Assembly (NCBI GenBank): GCA_041874725.1
Contig: CP097466.1
Span: forward strand, 4,898,001-4,962,000
DNA: 64,000 nucleotides
Direction of reading: 5' to 3'
DNA from: Duganella sp. BuS-21
Lineage (GTDB): Bacteria; Pseudomonadota; Gammaproteobacteria; Burkholderiales; Burkholderiaceae_D
The translations under genes and the position numbers were made by a program. A model generated the notes under the pieces. That model had not been told where the DNA came from. It did not search any database and was given only the letters and a program-made list of their open reading frames with translations. Of this stretch, positions 52,115-63,978 are shown piece by piece (position 1 is the stretch's first letter; every line of letters begins with the position of its first letter).

Positions 52115-52711
52115 CTACAGCGACTTCACAAACTCGCGTATGCCGCCCAACAGCATCTCCACCGACATCGCCGTCAGGATCAGGCCCATCAGGCGCTCAA
52201 AGGCGGTCATGACCTGCGGGCCCAGCACTTTCTGCAGCTTCTCGGCACTGAGGAACACCGCCAGCCACACCACGCCCACCGCCGCCAGCGCCGCCACGTG
52301 CACCAGCACTTCGCCGGTGCTCTCACGCGAGAACAGCAGCACCGTGGCCAGCGCCGACGGCCCGGCCAGGGCCGGTATCGCCAGCGGCACGATGAAGGGC
52401 TCGCCGCCGTCGGTGCGCCCCAGCACGCCGTCTGGATGCGGGAAGATCATGCGGATCGAGATCAGCAGCAGGATCACGGCGCCGCCGATGCGCAGCGCCA
52501 CCTCCGACAGGTGCAGCGCGCTCAGGAAATGCCGGCCAAAGAACATGAAGATCAGCAGCAGCACGAAGGCGATCGCACACTCGCGGATCACAATCCGCGG
52601 GCGGCGCGCCGGCGGCACAGGGTTGAGCACGCTGGCGAACAGCGGCACGTTGCCGAACGGGTCGGTCACCAGCAGCAGCAGGATAAAGGTCTGGAAGAAG
52701 TCCTGGGTCAT
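52115..52711 (-). CDS. marC: MarC family inner membrane protein
   Basis: The 198-residue protein has six membrane helices and MarC family motifs (LLVTDPFGNVPLFASV near the N-terminus and PLAIPALAGPSALATV in the second half, two similar half-repeats). The transport activity of MarC proteins is not settled; the older link with multiple antibiotic resistance is not supported. Transcribed alone with its own terminator. Confidence 0.9.
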   Translation of the reverse strand: MTQDFFQTFILLLLVTDPFGNVPLFASVLNPVPPARRPRIVIRECAIAFVLLLIFMFFGRHFLSALHLSEVALRIGGAVILLLISIRMIFPHPDGVLGRTDGGEPFIVPLAIPALAGPSALATVLLFSRESTGEVLVHVAALAAVGVVWLAVFLSAEKLQKVLGPQVMTAFERLMGLILTAMSVEMLLGGIREFVKSL

Positions 52712-52734
52712 GTAGTCTCGAAGGTCAAATGAAA

Positions 52735-52756
52735 AACGGGAGCCTCAGCTCCCGTT
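52735..52756. terminator. terminator of the PEP-CTERM gene
   Basis: AACGGGAGC and GCTCCCGTT pair around a four-base loop, followed on the minus strand by a T run. Confidence 0.85.
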
Positions 52757-52778
52757 CGAGTGTACCACCAGACTCGGC

Positions 52779-53420
52779 TTATGCCGATTTGCGGCGGCGG
52801 GCGACGACGCCCATCAGGGCCAGGCCTGCCAGCATCATGGCGTAGGTTTCTGGCTCAGGAACCGGCAGCGCATCGTAGGTGTAGGTCACTTTGGCGTAGC
52901 CGTCCATGAAGACGATCGGATTGTAGGTGGCGTTGCCGCTACCCGAGTTGTCGGCGGTCGACCAGCCGGTCAGCAGCGCGTGGTAGTCACCGGTGCCGGT
53001 GAAGGTGCTCAGCGCGCCAGCCGACGACAGGGTCAGCGATTTGCTGACGGTCCATGGGTCCAGCGTGACGCTACCGGTCTGGCCTGGGGTCAGCGAGAAG
53101 TTCTTGGTGATCGAACCGCTCACGCTCAAAGCGTTGCCGACCACGTCGCCGTCGATCTGGCCGCCAGCGATCACGGTGAACGAGCCGTTGGTGGCGCCGT
53201 CATTGGTCACCTCGACGTTGCCGCTCAGGACGTTGAACAGTTCAAACTTCACGCTGGTCAGGGTGCCCAGTGCCGAGTTGAACTTGGTAATCGCCAGGTC
53301 GCCATCGAATTCTTCGATGTTGTAGGCGGTGTTCGAGGTAACTTCGATCACGGCCGCGTTGGCGCCCATGGCAAAGGTCAGCGCCGCTGCGGCGAAGATG
53401 GTTTTCGAGATGTTTTTCAT
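52779..53420 (-). CDS. choice-of-anchor E PEP-CTERM protein
   Basis: The 213-residue exported protein has a signal peptide (TIFAAAALTFAMGANA), a beta-rich body with ITKFNSALGTLTSVKFELFN typical of the choice-of-anchor E domain, and a PEP-CTERM signal (VPEPETYAMM, hydrophobic helix, ARRRKSA). It would be sorted by exosortase to the cell surface or matrix. It lies 35 bp after a paralogue that shares the FxxALGTLT motif, and may be cotranscribed with it. Confidence 0.9.
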   Translation of the reverse strand: MKNISKTIFAAAALTFAMGANAAVIEVTSNTAYNIEEFDGDLAITKFNSALGTLTSVKFELFNVLSGNVEVTNDGATNGSFTVIAGGQIDGDVVGNALSVSGSITKNFSLTPGQTGSVTLDPWTVSKSLTLSSAGALSTFTGTGDYHALLTGWSTADNSGSGNATYNPIVFMDGYAKVTYTYDALPVPEPETYAMMLAGLALMGVVARRRKSA

Positions 53421-53455
53421 GTGAGATCCAGATTCTTGGTTGTCGGGTTGGCGTA

Positions 53456-54130
53456 TCAGGCTTGAGCCGAGCGCGATTTACGCTTGGCAGCGAATGCCAC
53501 AACACCCAGGCCCAACAGCAGCATGCCGTAGGTTTCTGGTTCTGGCACAGGAGCAGCGGTGAAGGTGTAGCTTACTTTACCGACGCCGTCGCCGTAGGTG
53601 GTGAACTTGGTGCCGATGCCGGTCTGGCCGACGGCGGTGCCGGCGGCGTTGATCGCCAGCGCGGCAGTCACGTTGCCGGTGCCGGTGAACAGCGAGAACT
53701 CGCTCGCGCCCAGCGCCAGGCTGCTGTACAGATTAGCGGTACCGCTGGCCACTACCACGCCGGCGGTGTTCTTGACGGCGGTCGCGTTGACGTTGCTGAA
53801 CAGGACATCCGAATCGCTGCCCAGTGCCAGAGCGCCAGGGCCGGTCAGGGTCATGGTGGTGGTCAGGCCAACGGTCGTGGTTTTGTTTTTGGTGGTGCTG
53901 CTGTTGCTCAGAGCAACATTACCGCTCACGCTAGAACCGTATTCGATGGTGATGCCGGTCAGCGTACCCAGGGCAGCGTCGAACTGATGGATCGACAGGT
54001 TGGTCAGAATGTTGGTCAGGGAGGTGTTAACCGAAGTGATGTCGTATTCGACCACGGCGGCCATTGCAGGAGCGGAGAACGCGCCGGCTGCAACGCACAG
54101 GGAGGCGGCAGCAAATTGTTTCAATTTCAT
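53456..54130 (-). CDS. choice-of-anchor E PEP-CTERM protein, paralogue
   Basis: The 224-residue paralogue of the following gene has a signal peptide (KQFAAASLCVAAGAFSAPAM), the choice-of-anchor E motif IHQFDAALGTLTGITIEYGS, a Thr/Ser/Ala-rich body and the PEP-CTERM end VPEPETYGMLLLG with AAKRKSRSAQA. AAGGA lies upstream of the ATG. The pair looks like an old tandem duplication, with shared domain order and diverged bodies. Confidence 0.9.
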   Translation of the reverse strand: MKLKQFAAASLCVAAGAFSAPAMAAVVEYDITSVNTSLTNILTNLSIHQFDAALGTLTGITIEYGSSVSGNVALSNSSTTKNKTTTVGLTTTMTLTGPGALALGSDSDVLFSNVNATAVKNTAGVVVASGTANLYSSLALGASEFSLFTGTGNVTAALAINAAGTAVGQTGIGTKFTTYGDGVGKVSYTFTAAPVPEPETYGMLLLGLGVVAFAAKRKSRSAQA

Positions 54131-54307
54131 GAGATTTCCTTATGGTGTGTGGCTAAGATCCAGGCCTTGGGGGGCGGCCGCAGAGTCTTCGCTTTGCTGC
54201 CTTGTTCTTACTTAAAGCAATCTTAACATACAATGTGGAAATGTCATTTGTTTTTCGCCACTTTGTGATGAAAAAATGAAATCATAGTTTCTAAAATGCA
54301 ATTACAA

Positions 54308-54339
54308 ATGAAAAACGACCCGATTGGGTCGTTTTTCAT
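54308..54339. terminator. terminator of the purine phosphoribosyltransferase operon
   Basis: ATGAAAAACGACCC and GGGTCGTTTTTCAT are perfect reverse complements around GATT. It lies 28 bases past the phosphoribosyltransferase stop. Confidence 0.88.
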
Positions 54340-54367
54340 TTCCATAGACAAATAAACCGTCTGGAAC

Positions 54368-54913
54368 TTAGTTGTTGGACTCGCCCTTTTTGATCCAGGC
54401 CGCCAGCTGGTGCGGACGCAGGCCGTCGTAGTCTTCGAAGGGCTGGTGGATCCATGGGTTGTGCGGCAGTTCTTCCATCTGGTAGTCCGGACGGAAGGCC
54501 GAGCTGCCCTTGGTCCAGATCACGGCCGATTTCACCTCGGTCACGCCGTCGAAGTTATCCTTCAGGTGCTGCATGACCTTGATCAGCGTGACGCCCGAAT
54601 CGGCCAGGTCGTCGACCAGCAGGATCTTGCCGCTCAGCGGGCCCTTGGTCATCGTCATGTATTTGGCGATGTCGAGGTCGCCCTGGGTGGTGCCCTTGTC
54701 TTCGCGGTACGAGCTGGTCGACAGGATCGCCAGCGGCACGTCGAAGATGCGCGAGAACACGTCGCCCGGACGCACGCCGCCGCGCGCCAGGCACAGCACC
54801 ATGTCGAACTTCCAGCCAGACTCATGCACCTTGAGCGCCAGGCGCTCGATCAGGCGATGGTATTCGTCCCAGGAGACCCAGAGGTGTTTTTCGTTGGATT
54901 GTGGGTTGCTCAT
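54368..54913 (-). CDS. purine phosphoribosyltransferase
   Basis: The 181-residue type I phosphoribosyltransferase has the PRPP-binding motif KILLVDDLADSGVTLIKV and the flexible-loop region TSSYREDKGT. It resembles xanthine/hypoxanthine/guanine phosphoribosyltransferases that salvage purine bases with PRPP. It is 12 bases after purA in the hisZ-purA cluster, consistent with a purine role. Confidence 0.88.
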   Translation of the reverse strand: MSNPQSNEKHLWVSWDEYHRLIERLALKVHESGWKFDMVLCLARGGVRPGDVFSRIFDVPLAILSTSSYREDKGTTQGDLDIAKYMTMTKGPLSGKILLVDDLADSGVTLIKVMQHLKDNFDGVTEVKSAVIWTKGSSAFRPDYQMEELPHNPWIHQPFEDYDGLRPHQLAAWIKKGESNN

Positions 54914-54925
54914 AAAGTTCCTTGA

Positions 54926-57401
<2,476 letters not shown>

Positions 57402-57521
57402 GGGACTATTTAATTAAGAAATGAACAATGCGGCGCACGCACTGCGGCCGCCTAACTGGAAGGCCGAACCTGATATTTTACGCGAAAATGCGTTGAACGA
57501 GGGGAAAAAGTGCCGGACGTC

Positions 57522-57541
57522 GCTCCCGCGCAAGCGGGAGC
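57522..57541. repeat. GC-rich palindrome, REP-like
   Basis: GCTCCCGCGCAAGCGGGAGC is a perfect hairpin sequence; another copy of the same type ends the window at about 63979-64000. Confidence 0.82.
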
Positions 57542-57556
57542 CCATACACAGCATGG

Positions 57557-57576
57557 ATTCCCGCTTGCGCGGGAAT
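57557..57576. repeat. dRS3-like 20-bp repeat
   Basis: ATTCCC-N8-GGGAAT, the form of the neisserial dRS3 repeat, with the spacer GCTTGCGC also palindromic. It lies right after the hflC stop and may also end hflC transcription. Confidence 0.78.
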
Positions 57577-57580
57577 GACC

Positions 57581-58489
57581 TTATTTTTTGGCAGGGGCAG
57601 GAGCGCCGCCGCTGCCCGAGCCTTTGAAGTACTTGAAGAAGTCCGAGCTGGCGTCCATCACCATCACGTCGCCGTGGTTCTTGAAGGTGGCGCGATAGGC
57701 TTCCAGGCTGCGATAGAACTTATAGAACTCCGGGTTCTTGCCAAAGGCGTCGGCGTAGATGGCCGAGGCTTTCGCATCGCCCTCACCGCGAATCTGCTCG
57801 GCGTCGCGATAGGCTTCGGCCAGGATCACGGCGCGCTGACGGTCGGCATCGGCGCGGATCTTTTCAGATTCCGCCGAACCGGTCGAACGCAGTTCGTTGG
57901 CCACGCGCATACGCTCGGCCTTCATGCGGTCGTACACCGAGGCGTTGATCTGCTCGACGTATTCCACACGCTTGAGGCGCACGTCGATGATCTCGACGCC
58001 GATCTGCGCGGCTTCCTGGACTACCTTGGTACGGATCCCTTCCATCACCTTGCCGCGCTGGCCGGAGATCACTTCGGCCACGGTGCGGCGGGTGATTTCT
58101 TCGTTCAGCGCCGCCTTGATGATCTGCGACATGCGGTCGCGCGCGCGGCCTTCGTCGCCGCCGAAGGTAACGTAATACAGCTTGGGCTGGGCTTCGCCGC
58201 GGCCGATGCGCCACTTGACGAAGCTGTCGACCAGGATGTTCATCTTCTCGGCGGTGATGAAACGCTCGGCATCGGGCGACTCGATGGTCATGATGCGGTT
58301 ATCGAGCAGCAGCACGTTCTGGAACGGTGGCGGCAGTTTGAAATGCAGGCCCGGCTCGCGGATCACTTCCTTGATCTGGCCCAGTGCGAACACGATCGCG
58401 TACTTGCGCTGGTCGACCACGAACACGGTCGACGACAGCAGCATCAGCGCGATGAACGCGAGAACGACGGTACTAGCTATGCGATTCAT
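57581..58489 (-). CDS. hflC: FtsH protease modulator HflC
   Basis: The 302-residue protein has one N-terminal membrane helix (IASTVVLAFIALMLLSSTVF), then an SPFH/Band-7 domain (FVVDQRKYAIVFALGQIKEV, GVEIIDVRLKRVEY) and an Ala/Gly-rich C-terminus. With HflK it forms the large cage that surrounds FtsH in the inner membrane and limits its access to substrates. The start overlaps the hflK stop by one base. Confidence 0.96.
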   Translation of the reverse strand: MNRIASTVVLAFIALMLLSSTVFVVDQRKYAIVFALGQIKEVIREPGLHFKLPPPFQNVLLLDNRIMTIESPDAERFITAEKMNILVDSFVKWRIGRGEAQPKLYYVTFGGDEGRARDRMSQIIKAALNEEITRRTVAEVISGQRGKVMEGIRTKVVQEAAQIGVEIIDVRLKRVEYVEQINASVYDRMKAERMRVANELRSTGSAESEKIRADADRQRAVILAEAYRDAEQIRGEGDAKASAIYADAFGKNPEFYKFYRSLEAYRATFKNHGDVMVMDASSDFFKYFKGSGSGGAPAPAKK

Positions 58490-59799
58490 TAACGGCTCTC
58501 CCGGTCACGTGAATTGGAATCGCGCGAGCGCGCATCGCGCGTGCGATTCACTTCCACCGATGGCATCAGTTCCGATGGCATCGTGGTGGTGGCGGCCGGC
58601 AGGCCCGATTGCGCGGCGCGTGCGGCGGTGGCCTGGGCATCGGTTGCCGCCGCCTGGGCGATCAGCTTGTCGAGCGGCAGATACAGCAGATTGCTGCCGC
58701 TCTTGGCATCGACCATCACCTTGGAGGCGCTGGAGAAGATCTGCTGCATGGTTTCCAGGTACAGGCGGTCGCGGGTCACGCCCGGCGCCTTCTGGTACTC
58801 CACCAGCACTTGCTTGAAGCGCGAAGCATTACCGGTGGCGTTTTCCACCACCATCGAGCGATAGCCCTCGGCTTCCTGCATCAGGCGCGAAGCGGTGCCG
58901 CGCGCTTTTGGAATCACGTCGTTGGCGTAAGCCTGGCCTTCGTTCTTCTGGCGCTCCAGATCCTGGCCGGCTTTGACCGCATCGTCGAAGGCGATCTGCA
59001 CCTGCTCCGGCGGTTGCACCGCCTGCAGGGTCACGCTGGAAACCAGCACGCCGGAAGCGTAGCGGTCCAGGATCTGCTGCATCAGCTGCTGGGTTTCAAA
59101 GGCGACCTTGTCGCGGCCTTCGTACAGCACGAAGTCCATCTTGTTCTTGCCGACGATTTCGCGGATCGAAGTTTCGGCCACCTGACGCACGGTGTCTTCC
59201 TCGTCGCGGTTGTTCATCAGCCAGGCCACCGGATCTTTCAGCTTGAACTGCACGGCGAACTGGATGTCGATGATGTTTTCATCATCGGTCAGCATCAGCG
59301 ATTCGCGCGCCTGCTTGTTCTTGATATTGCCGCGATAGCCGATTTCCACCATGCGCATCTGCGATACCTTGACCGTTTCGTCGCTCTGGAACGGATACGG
59401 CCAGCGCCAGTTGAAACCGGAGCCGGTGGTGTGGCTGACTTTACCGAAAGTGTAGACCACGCCGGTCTGGCCTTCCTGCACGATGAACGAGCCGCTGGCA
59501 AGCCAGATCAGCGCCGCCACCACGCCGATGGCGCCGGCCGTGGCGCGCATGCCGCCGGTGATGTCGGGGCGATTGCCGCCGCCGTCGCCGCCATCGCCGC
59601 CGTTGTTATTGTTGGGACGCTTCTGCCCGAACAAGCCGTTCAGGCGCTGATTGAAATCGCGCCACAGCTGTTCCATGTCAGGCGGGCCCTCGCCCGGCTT
59701 CTTGTTTTCATTGGCTTGCGGCTTGTTGTCCTTCCCCCAGCGGGGGTCGTTCAGCGACAGCTTCAAGCCAAGTCGTTTCATAATTGAGGAGACACGCAT
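58489..59799 (-). CDS. hflK: FtsH protease modulator HflK
   Basis: The 436-residue protein has a long Gly/Asn-rich cytoplasmic N-terminus, a membrane helix (AGAIGVVAALIWLASGSFIV), an SPFH domain (EGQTGVVYTFGKVSHTTGSG) and a coiled-coil C-terminal region. HflK forms the FtsH-surrounding complex with HflC. The ATG at 59799 overlaps the hflX stop (TAATG); an in-frame ATG seven codons downstream gives the more usual MKRLGLKLSLND start. Confidence 0.95.
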   Translation of the reverse strand: MRVSSIMKRLGLKLSLNDPRWGKDNKPQANENKKPGEGPPDMEQLWRDFNQRLNGLFGQKRPNNNNGGDGGDGGGNRPDITGGMRATAGAIGVVAALIWLASGSFIVQEGQTGVVYTFGKVSHTTGSGFNWRWPYPFQSDETVKVSQMRMVEIGYRGNIKNKQARESLMLTDDENIIDIQFAVQFKLKDPVAWLMNNRDEEDTVRQVAETSIREIVGKNKMDFVLYEGRDKVAFETQQLMQQILDRYASGVLVSSVTLQAVQPPEQVQIAFDDAVKAGQDLERQKNEGQAYANDVIPKARGTASRLMQEAEGYRSMVVENATGNASRFKQVLVEYQKAPGVTRDRLYLETMQQIFSSASKVMVDAKSGSNLLYLPLDKLIAQAAATDAQATAARAAQSGLPAATTTMPSELMPSVEVNRTRDARSRDSNSRDRESR

Positions 59800-60983
59800 T
59801 AGTGTGATCCAACGTCAGTGAGGGTGGGACTGCTCTCTACTTCTTCTAGTTCTTGTTCCGAATCCTGGTCTGATTCTTGTTGCGATTCGTAGGTCTCATT
59901 CAGGCGTGCGCCGGGCGCCGCCTTGGCCCATTCCGTGATGGCCTCGCGCAGCAGGTCCACGCCCCGACCGGTGCGCGCACTGAGGAACACCCTGGAAAGC
60001 TTATCATATTCATCTCGCTCAACCGAAGGCTCAAGGCCGGCGGCGTCGATCTTGTTCCACACCAGGATCTGCGGAATATGATCAGCGCCGATTTCCCGCA
60101 GCACCAGGTTGACCTGTTCGATCTGCTCCATGCGCACCGGCGACGCGGCGTCGACCACGTGCAGCAGCAGATCGGCGTGAATAGTCTCTTCCAGCGTGGC
60201 GCGGAACGCCGCCACCAGCTGGTGCGGCAACTCGCGCACAAAGCCCACCGTATCGGACAGCACGATGTTGCCGACCTCCTCGCCCATGTAGACGCGCCGC
60301 GAGGTCGTGTCCAGCGTGGCGAACAACTGGTCGGCCGCATACACGCCGGCCTTGGTGACGGCATTGAACAGCGTCGACTTGCCGGCATTGGTGTAGCCGA
60401 CCAGCGAAATCGAGAAGGTCTGGGTGCGGTTGCGCGAACGGCGCTGGGTCTCGTGCTGCTTGCGCAGCTTGGCCAGGCGGGCGCGCAGCGCCTTCACCCG
60501 CTCGCCGATCAGTCGGCGGTCGGTCTCCAGCTGCGTTTCACCGGGACCGCGCAAACCGATACCGCCCTTCTGGCGCTCAAGGTGAGTCCAGCCGCGGATC
60601 AGGCGCGTGGCCAGGTGCTGCAACTGCGCCAGCTCGACCTGCAGCTTGCCCTCGTGGCTCTTGGCACGCTGGGCGAAGATATCGAGAATCAGGCTGGTCC
60701 GGTCCAGCACCCGAATGTTCAGGCGCTTTTCCAGATTGCGTTGCTGCGCCGGCGACAGGGCGTGGTTGAAGATGACGATTTCGACGCGCTCCGCCACAGC
60801 GGCCACGCCGATTTCGTCGGCCTTGCCGCTGCCGACGAAATACGCCGCATCCGGAGAAGAGCGCTTTGCCGTGATCGTCGTCACTGGTTCCGCACCGGCT
60901 GAACGAGCCAGCAGTTGCAGTTCCTCCATGCTGGCGGCAAAGTCGCCCTGGCCGAAATCGATACCGACTAGAGCTGCACGCAT
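59799..60983 (-). CDS. hflX: ribosome-associated GTPase HflX
   Basis: The 394-residue protein has the HflX N-terminal domain (YFVGSGKADEIG, then ALSPAQQRNLEKRLNIRVLD), the linker GIGLRGPGETQLETDRR, and a G domain with G1 GYTNAGKST, G3 DTVGF and G4 NKID. HflX splits stalled ribosomes under stress. The conserved order hfq-hflX-hflK-hflC supports the call. An acidic C-terminal tail follows the G domain. Confidence 0.96.
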   Translation of the reverse strand: MRAALVGIDFGQGDFAASMEELQLLARSAGAEPVTTITAKRSSPDAAYFVGSGKADEIGVAAVAERVEIVIFNHALSPAQQRNLEKRLNIRVLDRTSLILDIFAQRAKSHEGKLQVELAQLQHLATRLIRGWTHLERQKGGIGLRGPGETQLETDRRLIGERVKALRARLAKLRKQHETQRRSRNRTQTFSISLVGYTNAGKSTLFNAVTKAGVYAADQLFATLDTTSRRVYMGEEVGNIVLSDTVGFVRELPHQLVAAFRATLEETIHADLLLHVVDAASPVRMEQIEQVNLVLREIGADHIPQILVWNKIDAAGLEPSVERDEYDKLSRVFLSARTGRGVDLLREAITEWAKAAPGARLNETYESQQESDQDSEQELEEVESSPTLTDVGSH

Positions 60984-61025
60984 ACGACGGTCACGCTAGG
61001 TAAAAAGAAACGATGCGGCAAATGG

Positions 61026-61262
61026 TTATTCCGCTTCGTTTTCAATATTGAGGTTGACGGCGCGTGCCGGCACCACGGTGGAGATGGCGTGCTTATAGAC
61101 CATCTGGGTCACGGTGTTACGCAGCAGTACGACGTATTGGTCGAACGATTCGATATGGCCTTGCAGCTTGATGCCGTTGACCAGATAGATCGATACAGGA
61201 ACGTGCTCTTTGCGCAAGGCATTGAGGAATGGGTCTTGTAACAGTTGCCCTTTGTTGCTCAT
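61026..61262 (-). CDS. hfq: RNA chaperone Hfq
   Basis: The 78-residue protein has the Sm1 ([19 protein letters not shown]) and Sm2 ([10 protein letters not shown]) motifs of Hfq, with the KH proximal-face residues. Hfq hexamers match small RNAs with mRNAs. The tail is short, as in many betaproteobacteria. A 199-bp gap to der should hold its promoter. Confidence 0.98.
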   Translation of the reverse strand: MSNKGQLLQDPFLNALRKEHVPVSIYLVNGIKLQGHIESFDQYVVLLRNTVTQMVYKHAISTVVPARAVNLNIENEAE

Positions 61263-61461
61263 AACAGCTCCATTTTATGTTGTTGTGTTGGAAGTGGAGG
61301 CGAAACGCTTGATTTCAAGTACGTGGCTCAGCAAAAAGTCTAACTAAAGTCAAACATTTTTCGCTGAAACACCGCTCGCCACGCCAAAAGTGGTGCTTCT
61401 AAGCCACTGTAACCTGTTTTGGTTTTTTTTGCTGGGAGTTCCAACAAAAAAACGCCGATTT

Positions 61462-62802
61462 TTATGAAGATTTTGCGAACGGATTTTTACCGGTGCGCAG
61501 TTCGATCCGCAGCGGCGTGCCGACCAGATTGAAGGTCTCGCGGAAATGCTTCTCCAGATAGCGCTTGTAGGGCTCGCCGACCGCATCGAGGGCATTGCCG
61601 TGGATGACGATCACCGGTGGATTCATGCCGCCCTGGTGCGCATAGCGCAGTTTCGGACGGATCGAACCCTTGCGGCGCGGCTCCTGCTTCTCCACCGCTT
61701 CGATCAGGGCGCGCGTCAGCTTCGGCGTCGACAGGTCGGCGAAGGCGGCGGCGTAAGCCTGGTCCAGCGATTTCATCAGCGGGCCGATGCCCTGCGCCTT
61801 CAGCGCCGAGATGTAGTGCATCTTGGCGAAGGACAGGAAGTCCAGCTTGCGGTCGATGTCGATCTTGATTTCGTCGCGGGTGCTGGTATCGAGGCCGTCC
61901 CACTTGTTGACGGCGATCACCAGCGCACGGCCGGTCTCCAGCACGAAGCCGGCGATGTGCGCGTCCTGCTCGGAGATGTCCTGCTGGGCGTCGAGCATCA
62001 GCACCACGACGTTCGCTTCGGAGATCGATTGCAGCGTCTTCACCACCGAGAATTTCTCGATCGCTTCGAACACCTTGCCGCGGCGGCGGATGCCGGCGGT
62101 GTCGATCAGGGTGTACTGCTTGCCATCGCGCTCGAACGGAATCTCGATCGAGTCGCGGGTGGTGCCCGGCATGTCGAAGGCGATCACGCGCTCTTCGCCG
62201 ACCAGGGTGTTGATCAGGGTCGACTTGCCGACGTTCGGACGGCCGACCAGTGCGATCTTGATGCCGCGCTCGCCCGTTTCCAGCTCGGCTGGATCTTCCG
62301 GACGCTGCTCGAAGGCGGTGTCCAGCGCCAGGTCGACCAGGTCGGCAACGCCGTCGCCGTGGGCCGACGAAATGACCGCCGGTTCGCCCAGTCCCAGTTC
62401 ATAGAAGTCCGCCACCACCGAGGTGTAGCGCATGCCTTCCGCCTTGTTCACGACCAGCATGACCGGACGACCGCTCTTGCGCAGGAAGTCGGTGATGGTC
62501 TTGTCGTGCGGCGTCAGGCCTTGACGGCCGTCGACCAGGAAGATGACCACGTCGGCTTCGGCCACGGCCTGCTTGGTCTGCTTGGCCATCTGGTGCAGGA
62601 TGCCTTCCTTGGCCACCGGCTCAAAGCCGCCGGTGTCGATGACGAGGAAGGGACGTTCGCCGACACGGCCCTCGCCATAGTGACGATCTCGCGTCAACCC
62701 AGGCAAGTCCGCCACCAGCGCATCGCGCGAGCGGGTCAGACGATTGAACAAGGTCGATTTCCCTACATTGGGTCGACCCACTAGTGCGATTACCGGCTTC
62801 AT
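61462..62802 (-). CDS. der: ribosome biogenesis GTPase Der
   Basis: The 446-residue protein has two consecutive G domains, each with GRPNVGKST (near residues 8 and 185), DTGG/DTAG switch motifs and NKxD, and a C-terminal KH-like domain ([20 protein letters not shown]). Der (EngA) acts in 50S ribosome assembly. Its start lies four bases after the bamB stop. Confidence 0.97.
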   Translation of the reverse strand: MKPVIALVGRPNVGKSTLFNRLTRSRDALVADLPGLTRDRHYGEGRVGERPFLVIDTGGFEPVAKEGILHQMAKQTKQAVAEADVVIFLVDGRQGLTPHDKTITDFLRKSGRPVMLVVNKAEGMRYTSVVADFYELGLGEPAVISSAHGDGVADLVDLALDTAFEQRPEDPAELETGERGIKIALVGRPNVGKSTLINTLVGEERVIAFDMPGTTRDSIEIPFERDGKQYTLIDTAGIRRRGKVFEAIEKFSVVKTLQSISEANVVVLMLDAQQDISEQDAHIAGFVLETGRALVIAVNKWDGLDTSTRDEIKIDIDRKLDFLSFAKMHYISALKAQGIGPLMKSLDQAYAAAFADLSTPKLTRALIEAVEKQEPRRKGSIRPKLRYAHQGGMNPPVIVIHGNALDAVGEPYKRYLEKHFRETFNLVGTPLRIELRTGKNPFAKSS

Positions 62803-62805
62803 TTT

Positions 62806-63945
62806 TTACTCGACCGCGAGAGCGGTCACTGTCCCTGATTGGGTTTGGAAAATCAAATTCGTGCCGGCGATGATCGGGTCAGCCTGGATAGGGCTGCCGT
62901 CGGTCGCCACACGACCTATAAGTGCGCCATCTTCCCGCGACAGGAAGTGGATATAACCCTGGTAGTCGCCAACCGCCACCGTGCGCCCGTACGACACGGG
63001 GGTCGACAGCACGCGGTAGGACAGTTTATCGTTCTTCCAGGCGTTGGCGCCGTTTTCACGGCTATAGGCGCCAACTTCGCCTTTGTCGTCGGAGACGAAT
63101 ACAAAACGCTGGTCCACCGCCACGCCCTTGTCGGACGAAGTCGGCTTGCTCCAGTGCGGCGCGCCGGTGGTGGCGTCGAAGCAGGCCACGCGGCCCTGAT
63201 ACGACACGGCGCAGACATCTTTTTCAAACACCACCGGCGTGCCGGCGATGTCGGTGACGCGTTCCAGCTCGGTGGCGCCGCGCGGTTCGCCGACCACCAC
63301 TTCAAAGCGTTGCAGGCCGCCGGCCAGGTTCAGCACCACCAGCTTGCCGCCCGGCTGGGCGATGTAGGCGTTCTGGCCGTTGATCACCATGCCCGGCGCA
63401 TTGCGCAGGGTCAGGGCCGGCGTGGTGCGCGCCACGTTCCATTTTTTGGCGCCGGTCTTGGCGTCGTAACCGGTGATCTGGTTGTCGACGCTGCGCACCA
63501 CCACCATGCCGCCGCCGGCTTCCGGCGACGACAGCACTTCGCTCGACGCCTGCGCCTTCCACAGCTGCTTGCCGTTGATGTCGTAGGCCAGAATCTGGCC
63601 CTTGACGCCGCCGACCACCACCACTTCGCCATCGCTGCCCACACCTGCGGTCAGGTCGACGCCGGTTTTCACGCGCCACACTTCCTTGCCGGTGGCGGCG
63701 TCCAGGCGTACCAGCACGCCGTCGGCGTCGGCCACATAAATGCTGTCGCCGGCCAGCGCCGGCGTGAACACCGCGTTGCCGGCTTTACCTAGCGAATACT
63801 TCCACACCACCTTCGGCGACAGCGATGGATTTTTCAATTCCACCAGCGGCGCCGGCTGGTTCTTGGTGTCCTTGGATCCGAACAGGGAACAACCGGCCAA
63901 CATCGCAAACACGCTTGCTGCCACTACTTTTTCGGTAATACGCAT
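62806..63945 (-). CDS. bamB: outer membrane assembly lipoprotein BamB
   Basis: The 379-residue lipoprotein has a signal peptide with lipobox (FAMLAGCS, Cys 19) and PQQ-like propeller repeats (SIYVADADGVLVRLDAATGK, then ILAYDINGKQLWKAQA, ITGYDAKTGAKKW). BamB is part of the BAM complex that inserts beta-barrel proteins. The yfgM-like gene usually upstream would lie beyond the window end. Confidence 0.96.
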   Translation of the reverse strand: MRITEKVVAASVFAMLAGCSLFGSKDTKNQPAPLVELKNPSLSPKVVWKYSLGKAGNAVFTPALAGDSIYVADADGVLVRLDAATGKEVWRVKTGVDLTAGVGSDGEVVVVGGVKGQILAYDINGKQLWKAQASSEVLSSPEAGGGMVVVRSVDNQITGYDAKTGAKKWNVARTTPALTLRNAPGMVINGQNAYIAQPGGKLVVLNLAGGLQRFEVVVGEPRGATELERVTDIAGTPVVFEKDVCAVSYQGRVACFDATTGAPHWSKPTSSDKGVAVDQRFVFVSDDKGEVGAYSRENGANAWKNDKLSYRVLSTPVSYGRTVAVGDYQGYIHFLSREDGALIGRVATDGSPIQADPIIAGTNLIFQTQSGTVTALAVE

Positions 63946-63978
63946 AAATTTTTAACCTCTATCGTTACCTTCGGCGTC

